Under the pieces are notes generated by a model. The model ran no database searches, was not told the DNA's origin, and was given only the letters and a program-made list of their open reading frames with translations. This document shows, piece after piece, positions 1 through 8,284 of a stretch of 64,000 nucleotides of DNA. This DNA is from Cohnella mopanensis (GTDB lineage: Bacteria > Bacillota > Bacilli > Paenibacillales > Paenibacillaceae). The stretch lies in assembly GCF_022352055.1 (NCBI RefSeq), contig NZ_JAKRWM010000008.1, positions 186,001-250,000 on the forward strand, in the 5' to 3' direction. The translations under genes and the position numbers were made by a program. The stretch's first letter is position 1, and each line of letters starts with the position of its first letter.

Positions 1-438
1 AAAAGATCCTGCTAGCGTCATGATGGCGATAAAGACATCTTCGGGCCCGTGGTGAGCGATCTCTCCGATATCGTTCAAGTCGTTAGTTACCCTTCCGACC
101 AAATGTCCCGTCTTATGGTTGTCGAAAAAACGGAATGACAGCTTCTGAATGTGCTCGAACATTTTCCGCCGCATGTCGGTTTCGATGTTTATTCCTAACA
201 TATGTCCCCAGTAAGTCACGACATAATTCAACACGGTATTCAAGGCATATATGCTTAACAAACCAACACATGCTAACACGATCATCTGCCAATTACCGCT
301 CGGCAGCAAGTCATCGATGAACGTGCTGACGGCTAACGGAAATGCCAGTTCTAATAGTCCGGCGATAACCGCGCATGAGAAATCCAATACGAACAGTCCT
401 TTATAAGGACGATAATAAGAAAAAAACCGCCGTAGCAT
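1..438 (-). CDS. ABC exporter, N-terminal part (runs off left edge)
   Basis: The reverse strand is open from an ATG at 438 to the window edge, giving the first 146 residues of a type-1 exporter (fused membrane/ATPase ABC transporter). It starts MLRRFFSYYRPYKG, has two hydrophobic helices, and then the family's coupling-helix region (MRRKMFEHIQKLSFRFFDNHKTG, followed by VGRVTNDLNDI). The ATPase domain lies outside the window. The start is two bases after the stop of the His-rich gene at 441-824, so the two are one transcript. Family membership is clear. The substrate cannot be told. Confidence 0.85.
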   Translation of the reverse strand, partial: MLRRFFSYYRPYKGLFVLDFSCAVIAGLLELAFPLAVSTFIDDLLPSGNWQMIVLACVGLLSIYALNTVLNYVVTYWGHMLGINIETDMRRKMFEHIQKLSFRFFDNHKTGHLVGRVTNDLNDIGEIAHHGPEDVFIAIMTLAGSF

Positions 439-440
439 CG

Positions 441-824
441 TTAATTAATCTCTCCTCTGCTGTCTCCCGGAGCCCTGTCGCCTACCTCCGATTCCGTGCC
501 GCTATCTTGAAGTTCAAATAAATGAATATACTCCTCGATCACTTGATCCAGCGCCTTAAGCTCGCCGCATATGACCTGCTGTATCGACTGAAATTCAGGC
601 TCCTTGAGCTGGCGAACCAATGTGGCCCGTTTAACTCTCAGCTGCTCTAAGAAGACTAAAATTCGTCCCCTACGAAAAGTTTGTGCTCCGTTTCCCTTAT
701 GACGCCCTCCACGGTGTTCCCCATGGTGTTCCCCATGATGTCCCCCTCGTCCTTCGCCCCGGTGTCCACGTCCTCCTCTGCCTTCGTTATCATCTCTGAC
801 GCCTCTATTTGCACGCTCTTCCAT
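441..824 (-). CDS. His/Gly/Arg-rich small protein, possible regulator
   Basis: A 127-residue protein I do not recognise. Residues about 8-50 are a low-complexity tract rich in His, Gly, Arg and Glu (repeats such as HHGEHHGEHRGG). Residues about 52-107 form a predicted amphipathic helical segment (RGRILVFLEQLRVKRATLVRQL...VIEEYIHLFEL). It lies two bases upstream of the ABC exporter start and is preceded by AAAGGTG and by a duplicated palindrome that overlaps the promoter. A His-rich tract could bind metal. An accessory or regulatory role for the exporter is an inference from position. No winged-helix domain is obvious, so it may not be the repressor itself. Confidence 0.6.
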   Translation of the reverse strand: MEERANRGVRDDNEGRGGRGHRGEGRGGHHGEHHGEHRGGRHKGNGAQTFRRGRILVFLEQLRVKRATLVRQLKEPEFQSIQQVICGELKALDQVIEEYIHLFELQDSGTESEVGDRAPGDSRGEIN

Positions 825-843
825 CGTTCATCGCACCTTTCGC

Positions 844-886
844 GTATACATTTGTATACTTAATCCTATTGTATACAAATGTATAC
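844..886 (-). promoter_or_regulatory. Paired palindromic operator over the promoter of the His-rich/ABC operon
   Basis: GTATACATTTGTATAC (844-859) and its reverse complement GTATACAAATGTATAC (871-886) lie 11 bp apart; each is a 7-bp inverted repeat around two central bases. A reverse-strand TTGACA (906-901) lies 15 bp upstream of TATACA (885-880), so the distal palindrome covers the probable -10. The arrangement fits repression by a dimeric regulator bound at two sites. The half-site resembles PadR/GntR-type operators, but the regulator is unknown. Confidence 0.6.
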
Positions 887-925
887 TCAACTCCCATCCA
901 TGTCAAGTGCAAGAAGATAAATGAG

Positions 926-968
926 CACAAAAAAACACCCAGCCCGCTACTTTCACGAACAGGGTGTT
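926..968 (-). terminator. Intrinsic terminator after copZ
   Basis: Inverted repeat AACACCC (934-940) / GGGTGTT (962-968) with a long loop. Read on the reverse strand it ends in a run of seven T, directly downstream of the copZ stop at 994. Confidence 0.6.
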
Positions 969-993
969 ATTGTCTTAGTTATGTTCATCTAGA

Positions 994-1194
994 TTAGACA
1001 ACATCGTACCCTTGGTCCTCGATCGCTTCCTTGATTGCCGCTAGCGATGTTTTGGACTCATCATAATCAACGGTAACCGCACCTTTGGCCAGATCGACTT
1101 TAGCGGCAGCTCCTAGATTTTTGAGCGCGCCTTCTACTGAGTTAACGCAATGACCGCAAGACATCCCTTGGACGTTTAATGTAATATGGCTCAT
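994..1194 (-). CDS. copZ: Copper chaperone CopZ (heavy-metal-associated domain)
   Basis: A 66-residue protein that is a single heavy-metal-associated ferredoxin-like fold. The copper site MxCxxC is at residues 11-16 (MSCGHC), and the length is that of CopZ. CopZ binds Cu(I) in the cytosol and normally delivers it to the CopA P-type ATPase. It follows csoR by 17 bp and shares its promoter. No copA lies nearby, so the ATPase partner must be elsewhere. The protein could equally be the detached metal-binding domain of such an ATPase, but copper chaperone is the better call. Confidence 0.93.
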   Translation of the reverse strand: MSHITLNVQGMSCGHCVNSVEGALKNLGAAAKVDLAKGAVTVDYDESKTSLAAIKEAIEDQGYDVV

Positions 1195-1211
1195 AGGAAT
1201 CCCTCCATTAA

Positions 1212-1541
1212 TTATTTCATTAATTTATTAACCGTAATCAGCAGTTCGTCGATGACTTCATGATCACCGGATTGAATTCGATCGATGACACAGCTCTTCA
1301 TATGTCCTTCAAGCAGAAGCTTACCTACGCTGTTAAGCGCGGATTGAGCGGCAGCAATTTGATTCAGGACGTCATCGCAGTAAGTATCCTTATCGATAAG
1401 CCCTTTTATTCCCCGAATTTGCCCTTCTATTCGGTTTAATCGCGAAATTAGGTTCGATTTCATCTTGTCCGAATGATGGCTTTTTCTTTCATTATCGTCC
1501 GTACAACAAGGCTCGTGAGCGACTTCCGTATGATTTTCCAA
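1212..1541 (-). CDS. csoR: Copper-sensing repressor CsoR
   Basis: A 109-residue all-helical DUF156/CsoR-family repressor. The Cu(I) ligand set Cys-His-Cys is visible at C55, H80 and C84 (YCDDV; GHMKSC), which separates it from nickel- or formaldehyde-sensing relatives. The N-terminal tail carries extra Cys and His residues (EPCC, SHHSD), a common but dispensable addition. Apo-CsoR represses by binding GC-rich inverted repeats and Cu(I) releases it. A matching box lies just downstream of the promoter at 1592-1608, so csoR-copZ is probably autoregulated. Confidence 0.93.
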   Translation of the reverse strand: MENHTEVAHEPCCTDDNERKSHHSDKMKSNLISRLNRIEGQIRGIKGLIDKDTYCDDVLNQIAAAQSALNSVGKLLLEGHMKSCVIDRIQSGDHEVIDELLITVNKLMK

Positions 1542-1591
1542 TAGCGTGTCACCTCTTTCCTATTGTAATCCTATTCGAATTCGACTTTATT

Positions 1592-1648
1592 ATACCCCTG
1601 GTGGGTATGGGGTAATTCTAATATACCCCCCTGTAGTATAATTGTCAA
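1592..1648 (-). promoter_or_regulatory. csoR-copZ promoter with CsoR box
   Basis: On the reverse strand TTGACA (1648-1643) and TATATT (1625-1620) are separated by exactly 17 bp. Downstream of the -10 is the inverted repeat ATACCC-CTGGT-GGGTAT (1592-1608), which resembles known CsoR operators. The spacer carries a further G-rich half-site (GGGGGGTATA). The box would sit over the start of transcription. Confidence 0.8.
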
Positions 1649-1654
1649 CTAGCA

Positions 1655-3928
1655 TTATCCGCGTGCAGGTAGACGGATCTCTACGCAAGTGCCTTCTCCC
1701 AACGTACTGCTGAAGCTAATGCTCCCCTTATGGTTAGCGATAATTCTCTGGCTGACCATTAGGCCTAGCCCATTACCGGAAGATTTGCTTGTGAAGAACG
1801 GTTCACCCAGCTTAGGCAAATCCTCATTCGATATGCCACGGCCTTCATCTCTGAAGCGAATAACTACGGTTTCATCCGAACTATCGTAATCCAACTCTAC
1901 GGTAATCGTTCCGCCGCCGTCTTCCATTGCTTCCAAGCTATTCTTAATAACATTAATAAATACTTGCTTGAGTTGATTCGCTTCCCCGTTTAACTGTGGA
2001 ATGCCGTAGGAGAAACGAGTTTCGAAGCTTGCGTTGATCAGGCTCGCTTGCGAATCGAGTAAGACAATCATATCGTACAGCAAACTTTGAATGTCGATTG
2101 GCATAAATTGGCCTACTTGCGGTTTAGCCAATATCAGAAATTCGCTTACGATGAAATTAATCCGGTCCAGCTCGGAGAGCATAATATCCAAGTAAACATC
2201 GGATATCCCCCCCTGCTGCTTATTCAATTGGACGAAACCTCTTAACGTTGTCAACGGATTACGGATTTCATGCGCCACTCCGGCAGCCAGCTGTCCGATG
2301 ACAGACAACTTCTCGGTTCTACGGATCACTTCTTCCGTATGTTTACGCGTCGTGATGTTACGGGATATTTCGGCGTAGGCAACAATCCGATCTTCCTCAT
2401 CGCGTATCGGGGATACCGTAATACTGACGTCTATCGACTGGTGATCTTTCCTCATCCGAACGGTCTCGAAATCGGCAACCGAATATCCCTGATCGATGCG
2501 CTGCTTCAACTCCTCATACTCTTGCTGCAAGCCTTCGGGAATGTGTTGAAGAGGCTCGTTCAATGCTTCTTCCCGGTTCCAACCGTACATCGATTCATAA
2601 GCATTGTTAACCTGTATGATGCGTCCTTGCAAATTCGTTACGTGAATAGCGTCGGAAGTATGATTGACGAACGATTCCAAATACTCCTTCGTGTTTCGCA
2701 ATTCTTCGGCGGAATCGCGCAGTCGGCCCATGAACGTTTGCAAATTATCCGCCATGGCATTCACCCTCGAAGAGAGCACGCCTAGCTCATCTTGACTGCG
2801 AATCGGTATATTACTGCCGAATTTCCCCTCTGCAATCTCATTAACGTGATCCAATATTTGATGAAGCGGCCGGATGAGCACTCCGGATATAAAGTAGCTG
2901 ACAAACCACGAAGCCACGATCAAGCTGATCGAGATAACCGAGTGGATGAACAACTGCCGGTTCAAAGCGTTTTTAATTGCACCGTAATCGAAATTCACGC
3001 TAATCACGTAGGGCGTCTCGTCACTTAACGGGATAAAGCTCTTGATCACTTCCATGTCGTCTTGCAAAAAGGTCGTCGTTACGATTTTCCCGCTTCGGGC
3101 AGCCTGTTGGACGTTCTTAATATCATTGTCCCTATCCTGAAATGTATAATCTCCGAACGGGATGTCGCGCACGTCCAAGTTATAGACGGCCTTCCCTTTT
3201 TTAAATTTAACGATTTGAGGTTTACCAAAAAAACGCGTATCAAAGCCCGTAATGCTTACAATGTCCGCGTTGTCCTCTAACAAATGGGAAATGAGCGAGG
3301 TAGTACCGATTTTATTCTCGTAGTCGAGGAACACTTGGGCATTAATGTACGGATTAATGATGTAATCCGTCGTCCCATCGTAATAATAGCCCCATTTGTT
3401 CACGTGCTCGGGATCCGATGAAGCATATTGATACGGACCCGACCAATAATTCAGGAGTTTCTGCCCTTGTGGGACTGTTACTTCATGATCATCCAGCAGT
3501 TGGTTAAAAGCCGTGAACCAATAGTCCCAGCTTTTGGATCCCATATTGAGTTCGCTAGGTTCCGACGATCTCATTACGACGATATCGTCCTTCGTCCTCT
3601 GCCAGAGAGAAATGTGATCGACCCCTAGCTCACGGCTTAGCCTAGCTAGCTCCTCATTAGTGACGTTAACGAGCTCCGGATCTAATTCGCTTTTAGCCGC
3701 TACGGCTGCCGATCGAAGCTTCTCTCCTATAGTGTCTTCCATAAATCTCTTGGATTTCTCCGCGGCATCGAGACTTGTCCCGATCTGTTTGGCAATCGTA
3801 ATCATCTCTTGCCTTACGTTACCCTCCAACTCGTTCTTGGAGGAGTAATAGTATATGGATATGTTTAAGCTCAAGATCAAAGTAACAATTATGGAAATAA
3901 GCAGCGATAGCTTAGCTTTAATGGACAA
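1655..3928 (-). CDS. Orphan membrane sensor histidine kinase (HAMP-PAS)
   Basis: 757 residues. An N-terminal membrane helix (about 7-28) precedes a roughly 300-residue extracytoplasmic sensor region. A second helix at about 330-355 leads into HAMP, then a PAS domain (about 420-535, with YGWNREEAL). The dimerisation box AAGVAHEIRNPLTTLRG carries the phospho-accepting His at about 553. The ATP-binding domain shows N (NVIKNSLEAMEDGGG), G1 (DEGRGI) and G2 (GNGLGL) boxes. No response regulator is next to it. Orphan kinases with this layout often feed the Spo0F phosphorelay in spore formers, which is an inference here. The ligand is unknown. Confidence 0.88.
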   Translation of the reverse strand: MSIKAKLSLLISIIVTLILSLNISIYYYSSKNELEGNVRQEMITIAKQIGTSLDAAEKSKRFMEDTIGEKLRSAAVAAKSELDPELVNVTNEELARLSRELGVDHISLWQRTKDDIVVMRSSEPSELNMGSKSWDYWFTAFNQLLDDHEVTVPQGQKLLNYWSGPYQYASSDPEHVNKWGYYYDGTTDYIINPYINAQVFLDYENKIGTTSLISHLLEDNADIVSITGFDTRFFGKPQIVKFKKGKAVYNLDVRDIPFGDYTFQDRDNDIKNVQQAARSGKIVTTTFLQDDMEVIKSFIPLSDETPYVISVNFDYGAIKNALNRQLFIHSVISISLIVASWFVSYFISGVLIRPLHQILDHVNEIAEGKFGSNIPIRSQDELGVLSSRVNAMADNLQTFMGRLRDSAEELRNTKEYLESFVNHTSDAIHVTNLQGRIIQVNNAYESMYGWNREEALNEPLQHIPEGLQQEYEELKQRIDQGYSVADFETVRMRKDHQSIDVSITVSPIRDEEDRIVAYAEISRNITTRKHTEEVIRRTEKLSVIGQLAAGVAHEIRNPLTTLRGFVQLNKQQGGISDVYLDIMLSELDRINFIVSEFLILAKPQVGQFMPIDIQSLLYDMIVLLDSQASLINASFETRFSYGIPQLNGEANQLKQVFINVIKNSLEAMEDGGGTITVELDYDSSDETVVIRFRDEGRGISNEDLPKLGEPFFTSKSSGNGLGLMVSQRIIANHKGSISFSSTLGEGTCVEIRLPARG

Positions 3929-4018
3929 GACGACCTGCCTCCAGAACTAAGGTGATCACTACTAATTAGACAGATGTTCGACAAAATCCTTTATTTTTCG
4001 ACATTATTGCTTAGGTAC

Positions 4019-4084
4019 ATGACAAATGTCATATGAGGTTACTGACACTTATGACTAACGGCAATCATCTTCCTTCCATATAAT
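4019..4084 (+). promoter_or_regulatory. des promoter with candidate DesR operator
   Basis: A consensus -10 TATAAT (4079-4084) has no recognisable -35 at the right distance (TAACGG), which suggests an activator-dependent promoter. About 65 bp upstream of the probable start is ATGACA-AA-TGTCAT (4019-4032), followed by partial copies (TGACAC, ATGAC). Position and symmetry fit binding of phosphorylated DesR, as known for the B. subtilis des promoter. Confidence 0.55.
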
Positions 4085-4142
4085 AGAGTTATTACCCGTA
4101 ATCCATAAATACGACCTATGCAAACCCCATAAGGAGGAAACT

Positions 4143-5213
4143 ATGTCCAGTCACAATCATGCGCAATTAAAAAAAGGTGTCGCTCCTTATGAAAAATCGA
4201 ATATAAAAACGAGCATTAAGCAGCTTCTGAACACTTTGCCGCCTTTTTTCATCCTGTGGGCCGCGGCATACTTGAGCTTGTCCGTATCCTATTGGCTCGC
4301 GCTTCCCTTTATCCTTTTAGCTGCAGGATTCGTTATCCGCACCTTTATTATTTTTCATGACTGTTGCCATCAATCGTTCTTCAAGAGCCGCAAAGCGAAC
4401 GAAATACTCGGCACGATCACGGGAATTCTTACCCTCTTTCCTTATCAACAGTGGAAGCATAGTCATTCCATCCATCACTCCACGAGCAGCAATCTCGATA
4501 AACGCGGAATCGGCGACATGTGGTTGATGACGATAGACGAATACCTGGAAGCTTCCTGGTGGAAAAGAACGTATTATCGGATTTACCGTAGTCCGATCGT
4601 CATGTTCGGAATCGGTCCGATCGCCATATTCCTAATTGAATATCGCTTTAACACCAAAGGTGCCCGTCGTGCGGAAAAAATCAACACTTGGATAACGAAT
4701 GCCGGCATAATCGTTCTATACGGGGTGCTCATGTGGGCGCTCGGCTGGCAAAATTTCTTACTTGTACAAGCGCCTATTTTCTGGATCTCGGGCGTGATGG
4801 GCATTTGGTTGTTCTACGTACAGCATCAGTTCGAGGATTCTTATTTCGAGAACGAAGAAGAATGGAGTTACGTGAAGGCAGCCGTTGAGGGGAGTTCTTA
4901 TTATAAGCTTCCTACAGTATTACAGTGGCTTACCGGCAACATCGGCTTTCACCACGTTCACCATTTGAGCCCGAGAGTGCCTAATTATCATCTGGAGGAT
5001 GCTCACACTGCCGTTCCTCCGTTGCAGCACGCGACGACCGTTACTTTAAGAACGAGCTTTAAAGCCCTTCGTTTTAAATTGTGGGATGAACAGAACAAAG
5101 CTTTCGTTAGCTTCAAGCAAATCAGGCACCTTATCGGCAAGCCCGGAATGCCGCCTAACTCTAACAAGCCTCGCGGAAAGTCGGATTCCAAGCTTAACGG
5201 TGAAGTTGCATAG
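4143..5213 (+). CDS. des: Membrane fatty acid desaturase Des
   Basis: 356 residues with four or more membrane segments and the three histidine boxes of acyl-lipid desaturases: HDCCH (72-76), HSHSIHH (106-112) and HHVHH (270-274). These bind the di-iron centre that introduces a double bond into phospholipid acyl chains. It starts after AAGGAGG and is followed 100 bp later by desK-desR, the thermosensing pair known to switch on des in Bacillus when membranes stiffen. The low-affinity promoter with an upstream palindrome agrees with that control. The position of the double bond cannot be read from sequence. Confidence 0.93.
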   Translation: MSSHNHAQLKKGVAPYEKSNIKTSIKQLLNTLPPFFILWAAAYLSLSVSYWLALPFILLAAGFVIRTFIIFHDCCHQSFFKSRKANEILGTITGILTLFPYQQWKHSHSIHHSTSSNLDKRGIGDMWLMTIDEYLEASWWKRTYYRIYRSPIVMFGIGPIAIFLIEYRFNTKGARRAEKINTWITNAGIIVLYGVLMWALGWQNFLLVQAPIFWISGVMGIWLFYVQHQFEDSYFENEEEWSYVKAAVEGSSYYKLPTVLQWLTGNIGFHHVHHLSPRVPNYHLEDAHTAVPPLQHATTVTLRTSFKALRFKLWDEQNKAFVSFKQIRHLIGKPGMPPNSNKPRGKSDSKLNGEVA

Positions 5214-5313
5214 CTGTCGCATTGTCTTCTTCCCTTGAGCGCTAGAGCAACATCGGCTCTCGTTTATGATAAACTAGGCGTAAGCCCAGTATCCCGACAT
5301 AGGAGAGTTACCG

Positions 5314-6459
5314 ATGTTCAAGACGTTCAAAAAAATTCAGATTTTCCCGAAAAGCACGGGCGTAAGCCCTTATGTATGGCTGATGTTCAGCATCTTGCCC
5401 TTTTATTTCATCTTTCGAGCTTCCACCGATATCGAGATCGTCTCCGGAATTCTGATGATCATCCTATTCTTCCTATGCTACCGGCTAACCTTGAACTCCA
5501 AGGGTTGGCCGGTTTACGTCGGGACGAGCGTTCAGATCGCTATATCCATCGCGATGACGCTTATTTTCGGTTATACCTACTTCGCTTTCTTCTTGGCTTT
5601 CTTCATTGGGAATATCCAGAATAAAGCCGGATTTATCACGTTGTATACGATCCATATCGTCAGTAGCTTTATTACCGTTAACCTAGGCTTTATTCTGCAG
5701 GATAAATTTTTCGTCACGCAAACCCCGTTTATTCTCATCAGCTTGCTCGCCGTCATCCTTCTTCCGCTCGGCAATTACAATCGCAATAAGCGTGGCGAGC
5801 TGCAAGAACAGCTCAAGGATGCCAACATGCGAATCTCCGAACTGGTTAAACTAGAGGAACGGCAGCGTATCGCCAGAGACTTGCATGACACCTTAGGACA
5901 GAAGCTGTCTCTCATCGGACTCAAGAGCGATCTAGCCCATAAGCTTATCGCCAAAAGTCCGGAACGTGCGCGCGCGGAAATGAAAGACGTTCAACAAACC
6001 GCCAGAACCGCCTTGCAGGAAGTCCGATTGCTCGTCTCGCGAATGCGGGGAACTAAGCTTGAAGACGAGATCATTCGAATCAAGCAAATTCTCAAAGCCG
6101 CGCAGATCGAATTCACGGCGGAAGGCCATCAAACGCTGAACGGCGTCTCGCTCCTCTCCGAGAACGTGCTAAGCATGTGCCTTAAAGAAGCCGTGACCAA
6201 TGTCGTTAAGCATAGCGGCGCCACTGCCTGTTCGTTATCCATCAGCCAAACTTCCACGGAAGTTATCATGAAAGTCCATGATAACGGCACAAGCCATACG
6301 AACGAATTGAACTTCCAGAAAGGACATGGCTTACAGGGCATGAAGGAACGGCTGGAATTCGTTAACGGCACCCTGGAAATTTCATTGGCGGAAGGAACGA
6401 CTATTCTGGCAAGGATCCCTCATATTAAGAAACATCCGGATAAGGAGGATCACCAATGA
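5314..6459 (+). CDS. desK: DesK-like membrane thermosensor kinase
   Basis: 381 residues. Four to five membrane helices occupy about 20-150. A coiled linker leads to a HisKA_3 domain with ERQRIARDLHDTLGQ (phospho-accepting His191) and a short C-terminal ATPase domain (NVVKHSGA, DNGTSHTNE, GLQGMKERL). This is the NarL/DesK class, which partners LuxR-type regulators. desR overlaps its 3' end by four bases (ATGA), so the two are translationally coupled. Known DesK acts as a phosphatase at high membrane fluidity and a kinase in ordered membranes. The desaturase neighbour makes this assignment strong. Confidence 0.9.
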   Translation: MFKTFKKIQIFPKSTGVSPYVWLMFSILPFYFIFRASTDIEIVSGILMIILFFLCYRLTLNSKGWPVYVGTSVQIAISIAMTLIFGYTYFAFFLAFFIGNIQNKAGFITLYTIHIVSSFITVNLGFILQDKFFVTQTPFILISLLAVILLPLGNYNRNKRGELQEQLKDANMRISELVKLEERQRIARDLHDTLGQKLSLIGLKSDLAHKLIAKSPERARAEMKDVQQTARTALQEVRLLVSRMRGTKLEDEIIRIKQILKAAQIEFTAEGHQTLNGVSLLSENVLSMCLKEAVTNVVKHSGATACSLSISQTSTEVIMKVHDNGTSHTNELNFQKGHGLQGMKERLEFVNGTLEISLAEGTTILARIPHIKKHPDKEDHQ

Positions 6460-7061
6460 TTCGAATCGTAATCGCCGAAGACCAACGTATGCTCCTTGGC
6501 GCGCTTGGCTCTCTTCTCGATCTAGAAGAAGATATGATAGTCGTAGGTAAAGCTTCCGATGGCGAGAAGGCCATCGAGCTCGCCCGTCTTCATCAGCCCG
6601 ATATTTGCATCATGGATATCGAAATGCCAGGCAAAAGCGGTCTTGAAGTCGCGGAAGAGCTGAAGGAGTTATCTTGTAAAGTCATTATCTTGACGACCTT
6701 CGCCCGTACTGGTTATTTCGAACGGGCCATCAAAGCAGGCGTAAGCGGTTATTTACTTAAGGATAGCCCCAGCGAGGAACTTGCCCACACGATCCGCAGC
6801 GTTCTGGCCGGACGGCGAATTTACGCGGCGGAATTAGTAGACGAAGCTTACAGCGGCGATAACGAGAATCCATTAACGGACCGTGAGACGGAAGTATTGG
6901 GACTGATCGCGGACGGCAAGAATACGAAAGAAATCGCGACCGAGCTATATCTCACGACGGGAACGATAAGGAATTATATCTCCATCATCTTGGACAAGCT
7001 GAACGTCAGTAATCGCGTCGAAGCGATCAAACGTTTCAATGAAAAAGGCTGGTTCAAATAA
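6456..7061 (+). CDS. desR: DesR-like response regulator
   Basis: 201 residues. The receiver domain has the phospho-accepting Asp54 (CIMDIEMPGKSG) and the conserved Lys in LLKDSP. The C-terminal LuxR-type helix-turn-helix (about 134-190) contains LTDRETEVLGLIADGKNTKEIA. It is coupled to desK by an ATGA overlap. Once phosphorylated by DesK it should bind the palindrome upstream of des and activate it. Its 3' end overlaps the convergent glucosaminidase gene by eight bases, leaving no room for a separate terminator. Confidence 0.9.
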   Translation: MIRIVIAEDQRMLLGALGSLLDLEEDMIVVGKASDGEKAIELARLHQPDICIMDIEMPGKSGLEVAEELKELSCKVIILTTFARTGYFERAIKAGVSGYLLKDSPSEELAHTIRSVLAGRRIYAAELVDEAYSGDNENPLTDRETEVLGLIADGKNTKEIATELYLTTGTIRNYISIILDKLNVSNRVEAIKRFNEKGWFK

Positions 7062-8085
7062 CGTTCAGCTTTCCGAAGTCCTTCTTCATAATATTTTTAA
7101 CTAAACCGGACCATTTGGAATTCGCAGGACAATATTTCGTCGCGATTTTCTCGATCGTCGTATACCCTTTGTCGACATAGTGGTCTGAGAGAAGTTGTCC
7201 GAATTTCCGAACGCTGTCCCCCTTCGTTTCAAAGCTGAACGCTCTCTTATGGGCATTATCGCCCGAAGCGTTAAGTCCGAACAGATTATTCTTGTTCTTG
7301 GCTAACCGGCTGCTGCCGTTGCCGCTCTCCAGCTTCATGACCGCAATCGTAAACAACGCGTTAATCCCATACTCCTGCTCGACTTCCAAGATCGTCTCCT
7401 CTAGTCCGTTTCCTGCAAGATCCGTTCCATCGAAGATCAGTTTAATATCCTCTTCCGACAGCCCTGATTCCGTTCCCACTGCTGAAGTCGGCTTTACCGG
7501 GTTCGTTTGGTCCGTATTATCTTCATTCAAGGACGGATCGACGTCTGTTGATGGCTCAGTTTCTTGTAGAGGCTCAATAGCTTGTGAAGGTTCAACAGCT
7601 TGTGAAGGCTCAATTTCTTGAATTAACTTCGCGTAATCTCCATGCACGTATCCCCCTCCTTTTAATCTCAGCCAACCATTGTCCGTCTTACGCGACACTT
7701 CCAGCATCGTACCCTTCTCGACGACTTTAAGCACCTTGGATTTCGGGTAGCCATTCGCGCGCACATTGAGGTAATACGCAGTTACTTCGTAGGTTTGAAT
7801 CGTCGTTGGCGCTGCGGAAATATGTACTTCATTGCTAGCATCCTTGGCTATGTCTTTAGCCACAAGCTGGGGGGCGGTTATGGGGGGAGCAGAGATCATC
7901 GGTAAGGGGATCGGGGCAGTTAAGGATTGGGAAGGTTGGGAATTGGAAGACAGGGACTGGGATGATTGGAATGATTGGGATTGAAAACTTAGGTCAACTG
8001 AGGGCTTGAATCGCATCCCCAAGGTCAACATCAAAGCGACTCCTAATCCGCATACTATTAACCGACTCATGAATTTCCTACGCAT
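7054..8085 (-). CDS. Secreted GH73-type glucosaminidase with SH3 domain
   Basis: 343 residues. An N-terminal membrane anchor or signal (about 8-26) is followed by a Ser/Gln/Pro-rich stretch. A bacterial SH3b domain lies at about 98-146 (TAYYLNVRANGYPKSKVLKVVEKGTMLEV), then an imperfect repeat linker (EPSQAVEPSQAIEPLQETEPS). The C-terminal domain from about 225 matches mannosyl-glycoprotein endo-beta-N-acetylglucosaminidase folds, with the catalytic Glu probably in MKLESGNGSSRLAKNKNNLFGL. It should cleave cell-wall glycan strands. The repeated linker has a different base pattern from its flanks, typical of slippage-prone wall-protein spacers. Confidence 0.85.
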   Translation of the reverse strand: MRRKFMSRLIVCGLGVALMLTLGMRFKPSVDLSFQSQSFQSSQSLSSNSQPSQSLTAPIPLPMISAPPITAPQLVAKDIAKDASNEVHISAAPTTIQTYEVTAYYLNVRANGYPKSKVLKVVEKGTMLEVSRKTDNGWLRLKGGGYVHGDYAKLIQEIEPSQAVEPSQAIEPLQETEPSTDVDPSLNEDNTDQTNPVKPTSAVGTESGLSEEDIKLIFDGTDLAGNGLEETILEVEQEYGINALFTIAVMKLESGNGSSRLAKNKNNLFGLNASGDNAHKRAFSFETKGDSVRKFGQLLSDHYVDKGYTTIEKIATKYCPANSKWSGLVKNIMKKDFGKLNVI

Positions 8086-8284
8086 GACTACACCTCTTTC
8101 GTTAATGGTGAAGGCTATTCGCAGTAATATAGGTTAGATTGTACATATATGCGGATGAAAAGCTTGTCATTCTTTAAGTGAATAAAAAAAATAATTTTGT
8201 CGAGTTTGAAGTTTACATAAAAACGGTGAAAATGTGCATCTTATTTATGTTACAAACTTTACCAACTGCTTAGGTGGTTTCGAC

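Noticed and set aside
2270-2785. 171-codon open frame opposite the histidine kinase
   Set aside because: Antisense shadow of the PAS/HisKA region; no start signals.
5235-5624. 129-codon frame overlapping the start of desK
   Set aside because: Runs in another frame of the same region as desK and has neither ribosome site nor domain.
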